Positions 43,027 through 51,717 of a stretch of DNA of 64,000 nt are shown piece after piece. Every line of letters starts with the position of its first letter. The first letter of the stretch is position 1. Below the pieces are notes generated by a model, which was not told where the DNA came from, did not search any database, and saw only the letters and a program-made list of their open reading frames with translations. The position numbers were made by a program, and so were the translations under genes. The DNA is from Tunturiibacter gelidiferens (GTDB lineage Bacteria; Acidobacteriota; Terriglobia; Terriglobales; Acidobacteriaceae): the NCBI RefSeq assembly GCF_013410115.1, contig NZ_JACCCV010000001.1, positions 2,666,001-2,730,000 on the forward strand. The letters are read 5' to 3'.

Positions 43027-43761
43027 TTAGGGTTTGTCGCGGGCCATCTCTTCGCGGAGGGGTGGCTGGGGGGCGGCGAAGAAGGCGGTGGAGATGAGGC
43101 CGCCCAGGATCGCTCCCAGGATTGGCGCTACCCAGAAGAGCCAGAGCTGGCCTAGCGCCCAGCCGCCGACGAAGATGGCGGGGCCAGTGCTGCGGGCGGG
43201 ATTGACCGAGGTGTTGGTGACGGGAATGCTGATGAGGTGGATCAGCGTGAGGCAGAGGCCGATGGCGATGGGGGCGAATCCTTTGGGGGCGCGCTCGTCG
43301 GTGGCTCCGAGGATGACGAGAAGGAAGAAGGCGGTGAGGACGACCTCGGCTACGAAGCAGGCCAGGAGTGAGTAGCCACCGGGGGAGTGGTCGGCGTAGC
43401 CGTTAGAGGCGAAGCCCGCTGCTAAGGAAAAGCCGGGCTTGCCGCTGGCGATGAGGTAGAGGACGCCGGAGCCGGCGATGGCTCCGAGGACCTGAGCGAT
43501 GATGTAGGGCAGGAGTTCAGACGGCGCGAAGCGTTTGCCGACGACCAGGCCGATCGAAACTGCGGGGTTCAGGTGGCAGCCGGAGACGTGGCCGATGGCG
43601 AAGGCCATGGTGAGGACGGTGAGACCGAAGGCCAGGGCTACGCCGACGAAGCCGATTCCCAGGTTGGGGAACGCCGCAGCGAGGACGGCGCTGCCGCAGC
43701 CGCCGAAGACAAGCCAGAAGGTACCGAAGAACTCCGCTGCTGCGCGTTTCGAGAGATCCAT
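43027..43761 (-). CDS. aqpZ: Aquaporin Z-like water channel
   Basis: 244 aa MIP-family channel with six transmembrane helices and both half-helix motifs: NPA at residue 65 ([10 protein letters not shown]) and at 187 ([10 protein letters not shown]). The AqpZ-like residues around the second NPA ([11 protein letters not shown]) point to water rather than glycerol. The N-terminus ([19 protein letters not shown]) is typical of AqpZ. Inner membrane. Confidence 0.92.
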   Translation of the reverse strand: MDLSKRAAAEFFGTFWLVFGGCGSAVLAAAFPNLGIGFVGVALAFGLTVLTMAFAIGHVSGCHLNPAVSIGLVVGKRFAPSELLPYIIAQVLGAIAGSGVLYLIASGKPGFSLAAGFASNGYADHSPGGYSLLACFVAEVVLTAFFLLVILGATDERAPKGFAPIAIGLCLTLIHLISIPVTNTSVNPARSTGPAIFVGGWALGQLWLFWVAPILGAILGGLISTAFFAAPQPPLREEMARDKP

Positions 43762-43984
43762 AAGGGGTTACCTGCTCTTTCTCTTGATCTGAATTTTTCG
43801 CTGACCGGAAAAGATAATTGGATGATGGGCCCGTGCGACTGGTGGAGCTGGCAGTGCGACAAGATTCGGTGATTCATGCACTTCCGATGGAGGGAAGGCT
43901 GGTGTTTTGCGTAGCGGAATCGTAGCACGGGATTTTGTCCCTGAGCGTGAAATTTTAGCTTGGAGGGGATTGCAGGGGAAGGAT

Positions 43985-44797
43985 TTAGAGGCGCTTGAGA
44001 TAGGCTTTGGCGGCTTCGAGCTCGGGGAAGAGGCGCTCTTCGGCCTGGAACTCGCGGGAGTGGACGCAGCGGCGGCCGGCTTTGACGCGGACGGGATGCT
44101 TGAGGTGGAGCATCTCGTGGTAGAGGAGGTACTCGATGGCGCAGCGGGGTGTGTCGGGGCGGTCGAAGACGCGACTGACGACGATGGTGTTGTGGGCGGC
44201 GTCATAGTGGCCCAGCATGCGGCGGGCGTGGTGAGCCGACCAGGTGAGAGTGGGTCGGCCGAGGAGGCCGTGGAAGAAGCGGGTGTTGAGGGACTCGAAG
44301 ACCTCGTTGAGGTCGTAGTGATGGCCGGAGGGGGTGGAGAGGCGCTTGCGGCCGCGAGTCTGGCGGATGTGTTCGGCCTGGCGCGAGATGGCTTCGGAGG
44401 AGACGTGGCGACGGTAGCGGTCGGCGTGGGTGGGGGCGATGGGCTTCTTGTAGAGCTTGGCGAGGAGGATGTGGGCGATGGCGTGGTGGATGGAGTCGGG
44501 CGCGGACTCGAGGATGTCGGAGAGGCGGACGTGGAGACGGCCTTCGCGCAGGCGGATGGTGGTGTTGAGGGAGGTGAAGCGGCGGAAGCGGATATCGAGC
44601 GGGGGAATGGGAGCGCGGGGGCGGAGTTCGCGGTACTGCTCTTCGAAGACGGCAACGAGCGAGGTGGGGGCGGTGGACTTCGATTTTGCGGTGCGGGGTT
44701 TTCTGGGGAGGCGGGGTTTGAGAGGCGTCGCGAGGGATTGGTGAATCTCGTGTGCGGGGAAGAGTGACGGAGTTGCGGACGAAGAGAAGATCTGCAG
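43985..44797 (-). CDS. SprT-like zinc metalloprotease, unusual start
   Basis: The minus-strand frame is open from 44918 to 43985 and is clearly coding: helical N-terminal region, then LTWSAHHARRMLGHYD, IVVSRVFDRPDTPRCAIEYL and the zinc-binding YHEMLHLKHPV (HExxH at about 44119-44105). This matches the SprT-like/M48-like metallopeptidase family. However, no ATG, GTG or TTG occurs in frame before codon 194 (ATG 44218), which would leave only 77 residues and no full domain. I use CTG at 44795-44797 as a provisional start (270 aa); CTG 44807-44809 or an ATT start are alternatives, as is a sequencing or real frameshift at the 5' end. Confidence 0.65.
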   Translation of the reverse strand: MQIFSSSATPSLFPAHEIHQSLATPLKPRLPRKPRTAKSKSTAPTSLVAVFEEQYRELRPRAPIPPLDIRFRRFTSLNTTIRLREGRLHVRLSDILESAPDSIHHAIAHILLAKLYKKPIAPTHADRYRRHVSSEAISRQAEHIRQTRGRKRLSTPSGHHYDLNEVFESLNTRFFHGLLGRPTLTWSAHHARRMLGHYDAAHNTIVVSRVFDRPDTPRCAIEYLLYHEMLHLKHPVRVKAGRRCVHSREFQAEERLFPELEAAKAYLKRL

Positions 44798-44984
44798 GAA
44801 CTGTCGCAGGGGTGAGGGGCCGGGATGCTTCGGTGGGTTCAGGGCTTGTCCTTTGTGTGGAGAGAGTGCGCAGGCAACTCCATACAGAACGATTTTATAA
44901 GCACCAGTCCAAGAACGAAACGCTCAACTTGGATTTGCACAGATGAGAGGGACTAATGAACAAACAAAGGCAAGAGCAACGACC

Positions 44985-45050
44985 AAATACAGGGATCCTT
45001 CGACTGCGTGGCTCACACAGTGCTGTGAGCCACTTCGCTCAGGATGACGG
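44985..45050 (-). repeat. Palindromic repeat family A, copy 3
   Basis: GGATCCTTCGACTGCGTGGC, a variable hairpin (GGCTCACA...TGTGAGCC), then CACTTCGCTCAGGATGACGG. A CAAAGGCAAGAGCAACG tract adjoins its ATACAGGGATCC end. Confidence 0.8.
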
Positions 45051-45070
45051 CGCAACCGGTGGAGTGCGGG

Positions 45071-46456
45071 CTAGCGTGGATCGACGAGGCCCATGCCGAT
45101 CATTCCGAGCGCGGTGATGCTGGGGAGAAAGAAGTAGTCGCCGCCGCGTAGCTCTACGAAGTTGGGTAGGTCGCTGCAGACGAAGGGAGCGTTTGTTGGG
45201 GTGGTATCTCCCTGCACGAAAAATCTGCCGTGGCCGGTGTGATTACCCATGAGCATATCTTTCTCGTTGCCGAGGCGGGCGTCGTTGCCGTAGTTGATCC
45301 ACTGCTGCTGGACGAACTCGAACTGTCGCGAGATGTTCGCGTTGAGGGCGATGAAGATTACGCCGCGTTCTTCGTTGTCGTTGACGGGCTGATCTTCGGG
45401 GGTCCATGTTCCGTAGGGAAGGCCGCGACGGGTGATGCGGCGGCGATTGATGAGCTTGCCGTCGAAGCCGAAGGCGTCGCGCGGATTGACACGTCGCACA
45501 TGCGCTCCCATTGGGCAGCGGGTGCCTGCGGGGTCTGCGGCGAAGGTGAAGTTCGTGCTGCGGGCGGGGTCCTGAGTGATGGATTGGTCCTGGGTATCCG
45601 GAGAGAGTTCGATGGGCGTGCCGTCTCGCCAGCGGCCGATGAATTTTGCTGCGAGTTTTTCTTTGCCTCCGGCGTAGAGAGCGGCGTGCTCGTCGAGATA
45701 AGTGCGGAAGGTCGCGAGGTTCTGATGGAGCTTGCGGTAGACCATGAAGGTTCCGTTGCTGGCGAGGATGTGGGGCACGGGACCTACGGGGAGTTCGCCT
45801 GCTTCGTCGGCGTAGCCCAGGAGTAGCTCTCCTGTAGCGAGCGGAGCCCAGGTTCCATTTGAGGTCAGCTTGCCCTGGCCGGGCTGCGAGCTGCGCTCGA
45901 CGCCGAGATAGTCGGGGTTGCCGAATCCGTCTGTGTAACCGAAGTGCTCTTTGGTGGTGGAGACGCCGTTGACGACCAGCGAGGCTGCGTCCTGCGCGTC
46001 GAGGAGGATGGCACCGTTGGTCTCGCGCATCACGTTGAGCATGTCGGCGCAGCGGGCGTTGAGGGCTTCGGGGGACGATGCGTTGACCCCGAGCCATGCG
46101 TGGACACGATCGTCGCGCCAGAGTTCGTCCCAGGAGTCGGGAGAGTTGCGCCCGGTGTCTCCGAGGATGGCAGCGCGTTTCTTCATGCCTTGCTGGAACT
46201 CGACGGGAAAGCTGAGGAGGGTGGCATCGGGTAGTTCGAGAGCGGAGAGGCCGCGGTGGGTGAAGGCGACGTTGACTGTGCTCGGAGGTTTGCCGGCGTC
46301 CCAGCGCTGGCCGGTGGTGACTTCGCGCATGAGGCGGTGGATGAAGGTGGCAGCGCGACCCGCGTCTTCGAAGTGCAGGAAGAGATATCGCGCGAAGGGC
46401 ATGTTGTAGCCGCGGAGGACGAAGCCCTGGATATCGGTTTCGTTGAGTTTACTCAT
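45071..46456 (-). CDS. DyP-type heme peroxidase
   Basis: 461 aa from ATG 46456, with GGAGGCCGCA just upstream; an upstream in-frame start would run into the preceding gene. The DyP hallmark GYTDG is at 173-177 (distal catalytic Asp176) and the proximal heme ligand is His319 in CPMGAHVRRVNPRD. RRGLPYG supplies the conserved distal arginine region. There is no signal peptide, so it is cytoplasmic or encapsulated. Two paralogous small genes precede it in the same operon; the first of these overlaps it by eight bases. Confidence 0.92.
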   Translation of the reverse strand: MSKLNETDIQGFVLRGYNMPFARYLFLHFEDAGRAATFIHRLMREVTTGQRWDAGKPPSTVNVAFTHRGLSALELPDATLLSFPVEFQQGMKKRAAILGDTGRNSPDSWDELWRDDRVHAWLGVNASSPEALNARCADMLNVMRETNGAILLDAQDAASLVVNGVSTTKEHFGYTDGFGNPDYLGVERSSQPGQGKLTSNGTWAPLATGELLLGYADEAGELPVGPVPHILASNGTFMVYRKLHQNLATFRTYLDEHAALYAGGKEKLAAKFIGRWRDGTPIELSPDTQDQSITQDPARSTNFTFAADPAGTRCPMGAHVRRVNPRDAFGFDGKLINRRRITRRGLPYGTWTPEDQPVNDNEERGVIFIALNANISRQFEFVQQQWINYGNDARLGNEKDMLMGNHTGHGRFFVQGDTTPTNAPFVCSDLPNFVELRGGDYFFLPSITALGMIGMGLVDPR

Positions 46457-47087
46457 TGCGGCCTCCGGTCTTGATGTCCCGGTCGGGGGCCATTGCACCT
46501 GGCTTTTGAACGGGCATGGCTTTGAGGTCGGCGAGGAGTTGATTGAAGTCTGATTGGAGGAGTGCGGGGTCGGCGCCCTGATGGTTCGCGATGAAGTCTG
46601 CGACGGCGTGTTGGGTTTGCAAGGCACGGAGTGTTTCGGGAACTGATTTGTCGTTGACTGCGGCGAAGAAAAAAGTTGTTTCGATCTGGCAGGACTTCAT
46701 GTAGTCGAGGAAGGCTTGTAGATTCGCTGCACCGGGGTAGCCGACGCAGTGACTCCAGATGGCGTCGAGGTGCTGGGGGATGCTGGTGGCGAGACCGTTG
46801 AGATAGCTGGTGAGGTTGCCGTCGCAGTTAGATTCGAAGATGAGGTACTTCGACTTGAGGTGCTCCTCACAGGCGGGCATGCCGACGTAGATGACATCGT
46901 CCATGACGACGAGACGGGCGAGGTGAGTTGCGGGTGCGAGTGCGAGTGCGAAGGGACTTCTTTCGTCGGTGGGAAGTTTGGCGAGGTAGTTTCGGATTTG
47001 CAGGTCGTGAGAGGGCGTTGCCTTTTCGTCGTCAATGATGGGCGAAAGGATCGTGAGTCCGTAGACTTTGCCGTTCTGGTTGGGCAT
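46449..47087 (-). CDS. DyP-operon partner protein, second paralogue
   Basis: 212 aa, soluble. Begins NQNGKVYGLTILSPI; its middle has YLIFESNCDGNLTSYLNGL, IWSHCVGYPG and LDYMKSCQIETTFFFAAVND. The same landmarks, in the same order, occur in the next gene upstream, so the two are paralogues from duplication. It overlaps the DyP peroxidase start by eight bases, implying coupled translation. I do not recognise a named family; the alpha/beta layout could be ferredoxin-like as in DyP itself. A role as peroxidase partner is inferred from context. Confidence 0.7.
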   Translation of the reverse strand: MPNQNGKVYGLTILSPIIDDEKATPSHDLQIRNYLAKLPTDERSPFALALAPATHLARLVVMDDVIYVGMPACEEHLKSKYLIFESNCDGNLTSYLNGLATSIPQHLDAIWSHCVGYPGAANLQAFLDYMKSCQIETTFFFAAVNDKSVPETLRALQTQHAVADFIANHQGADPALLQSDFNQLLADLKAMPVQKPGAMAPDRDIKTGGRNE

Positions 47088-47110
47088 GGATGCTTGCTCT
47101 CGCTGTTTTG

Positions 47111-47707
47111 TTATGAGACGACCGGCGCTTCGCCCGTATTTCCGAGATGTGCCTGGACCTGAAGGACGAAGCGGAGGTAGGCGTCGGCGAACTGTTGCGG
47201 GGTGGAAGTTTGTGCCTGGGCGGCTAGTTGATTGAGAGACGATTGGACGATGTGAGCGGCCTTGAGATCGTTGGCGGTGGCGTAGGGATAGGCGGTGTAG
47301 TAGTAGTCGGTGTCGAACTGGACTTGGGCTATGTATTCCTTGAAGGGTGTGACGGGGACTGAGCCGGGAAACTTCTCGCTCCAGCGCCAGATGAGATTTA
47401 GTCCGCGACTAAGCACAGAGGAGAAAGCGTCGATGTACTGGTTCCAGGTGCCGTTGAAGTTGCTGAAGAAGAGCAGGTAGTCGTACTGAAGATCTTCCTG
47501 TGCTTGTCCGTTTCCGAGGAATGGAAATCGACGGCGCGGGACGATGACCCAACGAGCGAACTCAATGAAGGAGAGGTTGATAAGGTCCTTCTGCTGGGAT
47601 TTGATATTCCAGAGAATGAAGAAGAGCAGGCGCAGGATCCACGTCTTCCATGGCTTCATGGGAGTTACGACGTTCATTGCGTAAACTTTGCCGTTGATGT
47701 TGCTCAT
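47111..47707 (-). CDS. DyP-operon partner protein, first paralogue
   Basis: 198 aa. Begins NINGKVYAMNVVTPM, then an amphipathic or weakly hydrophobic segment (WILRLLFFILWN), and the shared landmarks YLLFFSNFNGTWNQYIDAF, LIWRWSEKFPG and KEYIAQVQFDTDYYYTAYP. It ends 23 bp before its paralogue. First gene of the three-gene DyP operon; GGAG lies five bases before ATG 47707. Unlike the second copy it could sit on a membrane through the aromatic helix. Function unknown. Confidence 0.7.
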   Translation of the reverse strand: MSNINGKVYAMNVVTPMKPWKTWILRLLFFILWNIKSQQKDLINLSFIEFARWVIVPRRRFPFLGNGQAQEDLQYDYLLFFSNFNGTWNQYIDAFSSVLSRGLNLIWRWSEKFPGSVPVTPFKEYIAQVQFDTDYYYTAYPYATANDLKAAHIVQSSLNQLAAQAQTSTPQQFADAYLRFVLQVQAHLGNTGEAPVVS

Positions 47708-47930
47708 AGGGCTCCGATGCAGAGGGCGTCTTCGTTCGATGCATGGGCCCGGTCTCTTCTACAGCGCTACTCCAGAATGACTCGGCACTCGCAGGGGACA
47801 AGAAAGTCAGTGAATTATGCCAGAAAGACCACGCGACACACACGATATTTCTTGCTTGAGTGCAGTTGCGGAGGCTCCCGCGGGATAAGTGGTGCGGACG
47901 ACCGGAGAGGAAGCCAAACAACACTGGTTG

Positions 47931-48467
47931 TCAGCGGGGCAGGTCGATGGGAGCGTTCTTGTTTTCTTTGGGCGGAGGATGCGCGAGGAACCAGGCTTTT
48001 TGCTCTTCGATGAGTTGAGTGGCCTGGTCGTGGAGGTCGCGGACGGCTTCGAGGGCGAGTCGGCGGGAGACGTTGTAGGTTTCGTTATCGGGTGGGGACT
48101 TCAGATTAGAAGACCAGCGCTCGGTGGCGTCGACGAGCTTGGGAAGAGCTTTGCGGATGTCGCGGTGGCGAGGACCGTAGTCGTCGAGGTTGTCGTTGAG
48201 CTCGTCGGCGATGGCGGTGAACTCTTCGAGGAGATCGTGAGTGTCTTGTTCGCGGCCGGGTTTGCGCGGGCGGGCGAAGAGATCCTGGATGGATTTGTTA
48301 CGAGCGTCGAGGAGTTTGATGAAGACGAGAACGCGGTCGCTGGGATAGTAGGCGACCTCTCGGAGCTGTTCGACTTCGCCCTCGGAGAGTGCGGTCTCGT
48401 TGCGCTGAGCGCGAAGGTGCGGAGCAAGGAAGAGCAGAAGGAGGACGAACGAGAGTCTGCGGGGCAT
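47931..48467 (-). CDS. Secreted helical protein of unknown function
   Basis: 178 aa with a signal peptide (RRLSFVLLLLFLAPHLRAQ). The mature part is helical and charged (YYPSDRVLVFIKLLDARNKS, LEEFTAIADELNDNLDDYG). No catalytic motif or known family is recognised. It is the last of three minus-strand genes beginning with a TPR protein at 50354; gaps are 20 and 25 bp, so all three are likely one operon working in the periplasm. Confidence 0.7.
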   Translation of the reverse strand: MPRRLSFVLLLLFLAPHLRAQRNETALSEGEVEQLREVAYYPSDRVLVFIKLLDARNKSIQDLFARPRKPGREQDTHDLLEEFTAIADELNDNLDDYGPRHRDIRKALPKLVDATERWSSNLKSPPDNETYNVSRRLALEAVRDLHDQATQLIEEQKAWFLAHPPPKENKNAPIDLPR

Positions 48468-48487
48468 CGGTTCCTGGTGTTTGGTTC

Positions 48488-48952
48488 CTAGTGTTTGAAG
48501 ACCTGAGCGAGAAGTTCGTCGTGGACCTGGTCGAGCTGCTTGAGGGTGGCTTGCAGCGTGTCACGATCTTCATTGGAGGCTTTATGGAGATACTCCCCAA
48601 GACGGTAGGAGGTGTGATGCATCAACTCTTCGGCGTTCTTGAGGCGCTTGGAGTTATTGGCCATGTCCATGTGGATGAGCATCGCGTAGGCGTTGACCTT
48701 CTTGAGGGTCGCGGTCGCCTGATCGACGTCGCCGTTGAGCATCTGTTTGCCCGCGATCTCGGTCATGACGTGGACCAGTTCGGTGTAGAGGAAGCACTGA
48801 TCGCGGGGATTGGCCTGCTGGGCGCGCAGCTCGAGCTGCATGAGGGCCTGGGCATTGGGAAGATTGTCGTCGACGGAGGCGGCTCGGGAGGTTGTTGGGA
48901 GCGATAGAAGCGGCAGAGAGAGAAGGAGAGCGAAACGAAGGATCGATTTCAT
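48488..48952 (-). CDS. Secreted helical protein of unknown function
   Basis: 154 aa with a signal peptide (LRFALLLSLPLLSLPTTSRA). The mature part is all-helical with possible repeat character (AQALMQLELRAQQANPRDQC, VDQATATLKKVNAYAMLIH), reminiscent of a short TPR-like or four-helix protein. Two Cys-free termini, one Cys in DQCFLYT. Family unknown. It lies between the TPR gene and another small secreted protein in the same operon. Confidence 0.7.
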   Translation of the reverse strand: MKSILRFALLLSLPLLSLPTTSRAASVDDNLPNAQALMQLELRAQQANPRDQCFLYTELVHVMTEIAGKQMLNGDVDQATATLKKVNAYAMLIHMDMANNSKRLKNAEELMHHTSYRLGEYLHKASNEDRDTLQATLKQLDQVHDELLAQVFKH

Positions 48953-48977
48953 AACGCACCTCGAAGGGAGCGCTTGC

Positions 48978-50354
48978 CTACTTCATGTGATCGAGGGTGA
49001 GGAGACGGTGGCGGGCCTCCCACTCCTCGTCCGGAAACTGGCCGTTTGCCACGGAGAGGAACTGTTTGTACAGGTCGGTCGCCTGTTTGGTGTGGTGCAG
49101 TTTGTCGTGCGCAGTTGCCGCAAGGAACAAGGATGACGGCGACTGTGGCAGCACTTTATCACGAATCGATAATGCTTGCAAGGTTGTTGTCGGGTCATTG
49201 TTTACGGACGCTGCGAAGGCGAGATGGCTGGCGGCCTGGGCGAGGTCGTCTTTGGTGGGAAAGTTGTCAGGCTGGGCGATTGCGCGTTTGAGGAGGGCTT
49301 CGGCGTCGGCGAAGTTTTTGAGGTGGATCTGGACATCGGCGCTGTCGTCGAGGAGGGTGGGATCCTGCGTGGATTTGGTCAGGAGAGCGGCGTAGAGGGG
49401 GGCAGCCTGGTCGTACTGCTGGTTGCGGCTGTAGAGACGGGCGAGGAGGCGAGTGATGGCGGCGTCGTCGGGATGGGCGGCGTGGAGTTTGGCGGCGAGG
49501 GGAATGGCCTGGGCGGTCTTGCCCTGCTGCTCGTAGAGGCTGGCGAGCTGGGCGTTGAGGGTCGGGTTTTCAGGATCTTTGGCGAGGGCGGCGGTGAGGA
49601 GGGATTCGGCTTGGTCGGGGCGCTGCTGATGCAGGAGGAGATGGGTGAGGGCGGCTGTGGCGTCTTGATTTTGAGGGTCGACGGCGAGGAGGCGGCGGTA
49701 GGCGAGTTCGGCGGAGGTGGCGTCGCCGGAGGCCTCGGCGAGCTCGCCGGAGAGGAGGATGTCCTCGGGGGTCTCGGGGGTGATTTTGATCGCAGAGAGG
49801 AGTTCGTCGCTGGCTGCGGCGGGGTTTGCGGTCTGGTCGATGCGGGCGAGGGCGCGGAAGGCGCGGCCTTTGAGGGCGGGGTTGTCGGTGGTGAGGGTGG
49901 TGGCTTTGAGGAGTTCGCTGTGGGCATCGGTGAGGCGGCCGCTTCGGGCCAGGAGGAGGCCGAGCGCGAGATGGGGGTCGAAGTAGGTGGGATCGGCGGC
50001 GATGGCGCGGCGGTAGGTGGACTCGGCGGCGGTTGTCTGGTTGAGGGCGTCCTGGGTGAAGGCGAGGTCGTAGAGGAGATGGGCGTCGTTGGGGGACTTT
50101 TCGGAGAGGGTGGTGAGGAGTTTGAGGGCGGTGGGGTAGTCCTGCTTGTCGAGGGCTTCGTTGGCCTGGGTGCGGAGGGAGTCTTGGGGTGCTGTCTTGG
50201 GTGCGGCGGTGGTGTCGATGGCCCCTGCCGGGAGCTGGGCGGCGATGGGCCGGGAGGTGAGCAGGAGGGCCAAAAATATATAGGCCGGCAAGAGAGAGAG
50301 GCCGCCATACAGTAAAGCCAGGTGCGTCGGTTTGTTGCTTCGTGCGTCTTGCAT
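48978..50354 (-). CDS. Membrane-anchored or secreted TPR protein
   Basis: 458 aa from ATG 50354, preceded by GGGAGGGGGAG; an ATG at 50390 is in frame but lies upstream of that site. N-terminal hydrophobic segment (YGGLSLLPAYIFLALLLTS) acts as signal or anchor. At least ten tetratricopeptide repeats follow (for example AESTYRRAIAADPTYFDPHL and AELAYRRLLAVDPQNQDATA). It is a periplasmic scaffold of unknown partner and heads the operon with two small secreted proteins. Confidence 0.8.
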   Translation of the reverse strand: MQDARSNKPTHLALLYGGLSLLPAYIFLALLLTSRPIAAQLPAGAIDTTAAPKTAPQDSLRTQANEALDKQDYPTALKLLTTLSEKSPNDAHLLYDLAFTQDALNQTTAAESTYRRAIAADPTYFDPHLALGLLLARSGRLTDAHSELLKATTLTTDNPALKGRAFRALARIDQTANPAAASDELLSAIKITPETPEDILLSGELAEASGDATSAELAYRRLLAVDPQNQDATAALTHLLLHQQRPDQAESLLTAALAKDPENPTLNAQLASLYEQQGKTAQAIPLAAKLHAAHPDDAAITRLLARLYSRNQQYDQAAPLYAALLTKSTQDPTLLDDSADVQIHLKNFADAEALLKRAIAQPDNFPTKDDLAQAASHLAFAASVNNDPTTTLQALSIRDKVLPQSPSSLFLAATAHDKLHHTKQATDLYKQFLSVANGQFPDEEWEARHRLLTLDHMK

Positions 50355-50390
50355 TGCCGGTACTCCCCCTCCCACCCCAAAAGTGTGCAA

Positions 50391-50801
50391 AGTCTTCGAT
50401 CCTGATGGTTTAGGTCTGGACTTTGTATAACTCCTTAAGTGCGGAAGCCCGGCCTGGGATGGCCGGGCTTCAACAGCTTTCTCTGAATCAAGAATAACAG
50501 ACGAGTCAAGAGGGGTGCGGCTCGAGAATGCTACGACTCTACGTGTAGACGTATCTCATCTCCTGGCTGGTATACCCTCCAAAATCCGACAAAGCGGAAG
50601 TCGAAAACATGTTTGATATCGCACTTCAATAAGTGACTCGCCCTGTTGGCGTCAACCGAGGATCACGCCTGGGAAAGGTCGCCGGACACTGGCCGACTTA
50701 CGGCTAGCCGTCTTGTTCAGTGAGTAAATGGGCGATCTATCAAGCGTCGGTCTAAGGGTTCAGAGACCAGGGAATGGAAATCCGACTCGCGACAATACCA
50801 A
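50391..50801. other. Spacer with hairpin, no gene seen
   Basis: About 410 bp between divergent transcription units. The one clear structure is a 10-bp perfect inverted repeat at 50445-50454 and 50461-50470 (AAGCCCGGCC/GGCCGGGCTT, loop TGGGAT). The promoter and operator of the ArsR-family gene follow. Confidence 0.55.
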
Positions 50802-50841
50802 TTGACATTCAACGGAAATCCACTACCATATGGTTGTGGAT
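50802..50841 (+). promoter_or_regulatory. Candidate promoter and ArsR operator
   Basis: TTGACA (50802-50807) and, 16 bases on, TACCAT (50824-50829) form a plausible promoter. A 24-bp near-perfect palindrome, ATCCACTACCAT and ATGGTTGTGGAT (50818-50841, 11 of 12 pairs), covers the -10 box and the ATG at 50830. A repressor bound here would block RNA polymerase, so autoregulation by the ArsR protein is likely. Confidence 0.6.
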
Positions 50842-51183
50842 AGGTTAGGTACGACATTTGCAGCTTTGTCTGATCCGACGCGGCGGGCGATGATTGAACG
50901 GCTCTCGCGTGGGCCTGCCTCAGTGCATGGATTGACGGAACCGTTTGCGCTCTCGCAGCAGATGATTTCAAAACATATTGCGTACCTGGTGCGGGCGCGG
51001 ATTGTGATCAAGACCAAGCGTGGACGGGAGAGCGTATGCACGCTTAGGCCCGAGGCGATTAAAACAGTCAGCGACTGGGCGATCAGCTATCGCCGGTTCT
51101 GGGAAGAGAGTTTCGACAAGCTGGAAGCAGTTGTAAATCAAATGAAGAAAGAGGAGGTCAGAGATGACAAAAAACACGGTTAA
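50830..51183 (+). CDS. ArsR-family HTH regulator
   Basis: 117 aa winged-helix protein of the ArsR class commonly paired with SRPBCC genes. Motifs: FAALSDPTRRAMIERLSRGP and FALSQQMISKHIAYLVRARI (recognition helix). No metal-binding cysteine motif (ELCVCDL) is present, so it does not sense metal in the ArsR/SmtB way. ATG 50830 lies inside a palindrome and near a possible transcription start, so GTG 50836 is an alternative, leaderless start. It overlaps the next gene by 20 bases. Confidence 0.88.
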   Translation: MVVDRLGTTFAALSDPTRRAMIERLSRGPASVHGLTEPFALSQQMISKHIAYLVRARIVIKTKRGRESVCTLRPEAIKTVSDWAISYRRFWEESFDKLEAVVNQMKKEEVRDDKKHG

Positions 51184-51673
51184 CGAAGTTGAGCGGATGG
51201 TTGTCACAAGAGTTTTTGATGCCCCACGCGAGTTGGTTTGGAAGGCGTGGACAGACCCGAAGTACATCATGCAGTGGTGGGGACCGAAGGGTTTTACTTC
51301 GCCTGTTTGCAAGATGGATTTTCGCGTTGGAGGAAAGCTTCTCTGCTGCATGAGAGCGCCGGATGGGCAGGAGGGCTGGAATGCGGTTGAATACCACGAG
51401 ATTGTTCCCTACGAGAAGATCGTTTCCCTCATGTACTTTTCCGACTCGAAGGGAAACAAGATTGACCCTGCGGAATTAGGACTTGAAAATGAGGCCATAG
51501 ACGGTGCGTACGACGTGACCCTCTTTGAGGATCTCGGAAACGGCAGGACGAGACTCACCCACATTGGAAATGAACCCATGGAGAGCGCAAAGAATAGCGG
51601 GCAACTCGAGGGCTGGAACGAGATACTCGAAAAAGTTGCCGCAGTTGTTGCGGAGCTGGCGCAGGCGAAATAA
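51164..51673 (+). CDS. SRPBCC/AHSA1-domain protein
   Basis: 169 aa START-like fold of the AHSA1 (activator of Hsp90 ATPase homologue-like) family: VVTRVFDAPRELVWKAWTDP, QWWGPKGFTSPVCKMDFRVG and HIVP-like EYHEIVPYEKIVSLMYF motifs. These small proteins have a hydrophobic ligand cavity. Pairing with an ArsR-type regulator directly upstream, overlapping by 20 bases, is a recurrent arrangement in bacteria. Ligand unknown. Confidence 0.87.
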   Translation: MTKNTVNEVERMVVTRVFDAPRELVWKAWTDPKYIMQWWGPKGFTSPVCKMDFRVGGKLLCCMRAPDGQEGWNAVEYHEIVPYEKIVSLMYFSDSKGNKIDPAELGLENEAIDGAYDVTLFEDLGNGRTRLTHIGNEPMESAKNSGQLEGWNEILEKVAAVVAELAQAK

Positions 51674-51717
51674 GAAACTGAAGCTTTGATTCGCGAAACT
51701 CAATCGTGGAGGAAGAA

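Noticed and set aside
43768..44655. Ser/Pro-rich 295-codon frame overlapping the SprT-like gene
   Set aside because: It is out of frame with the HExxH-containing protein and has the composition of a shifted high-GC frame.
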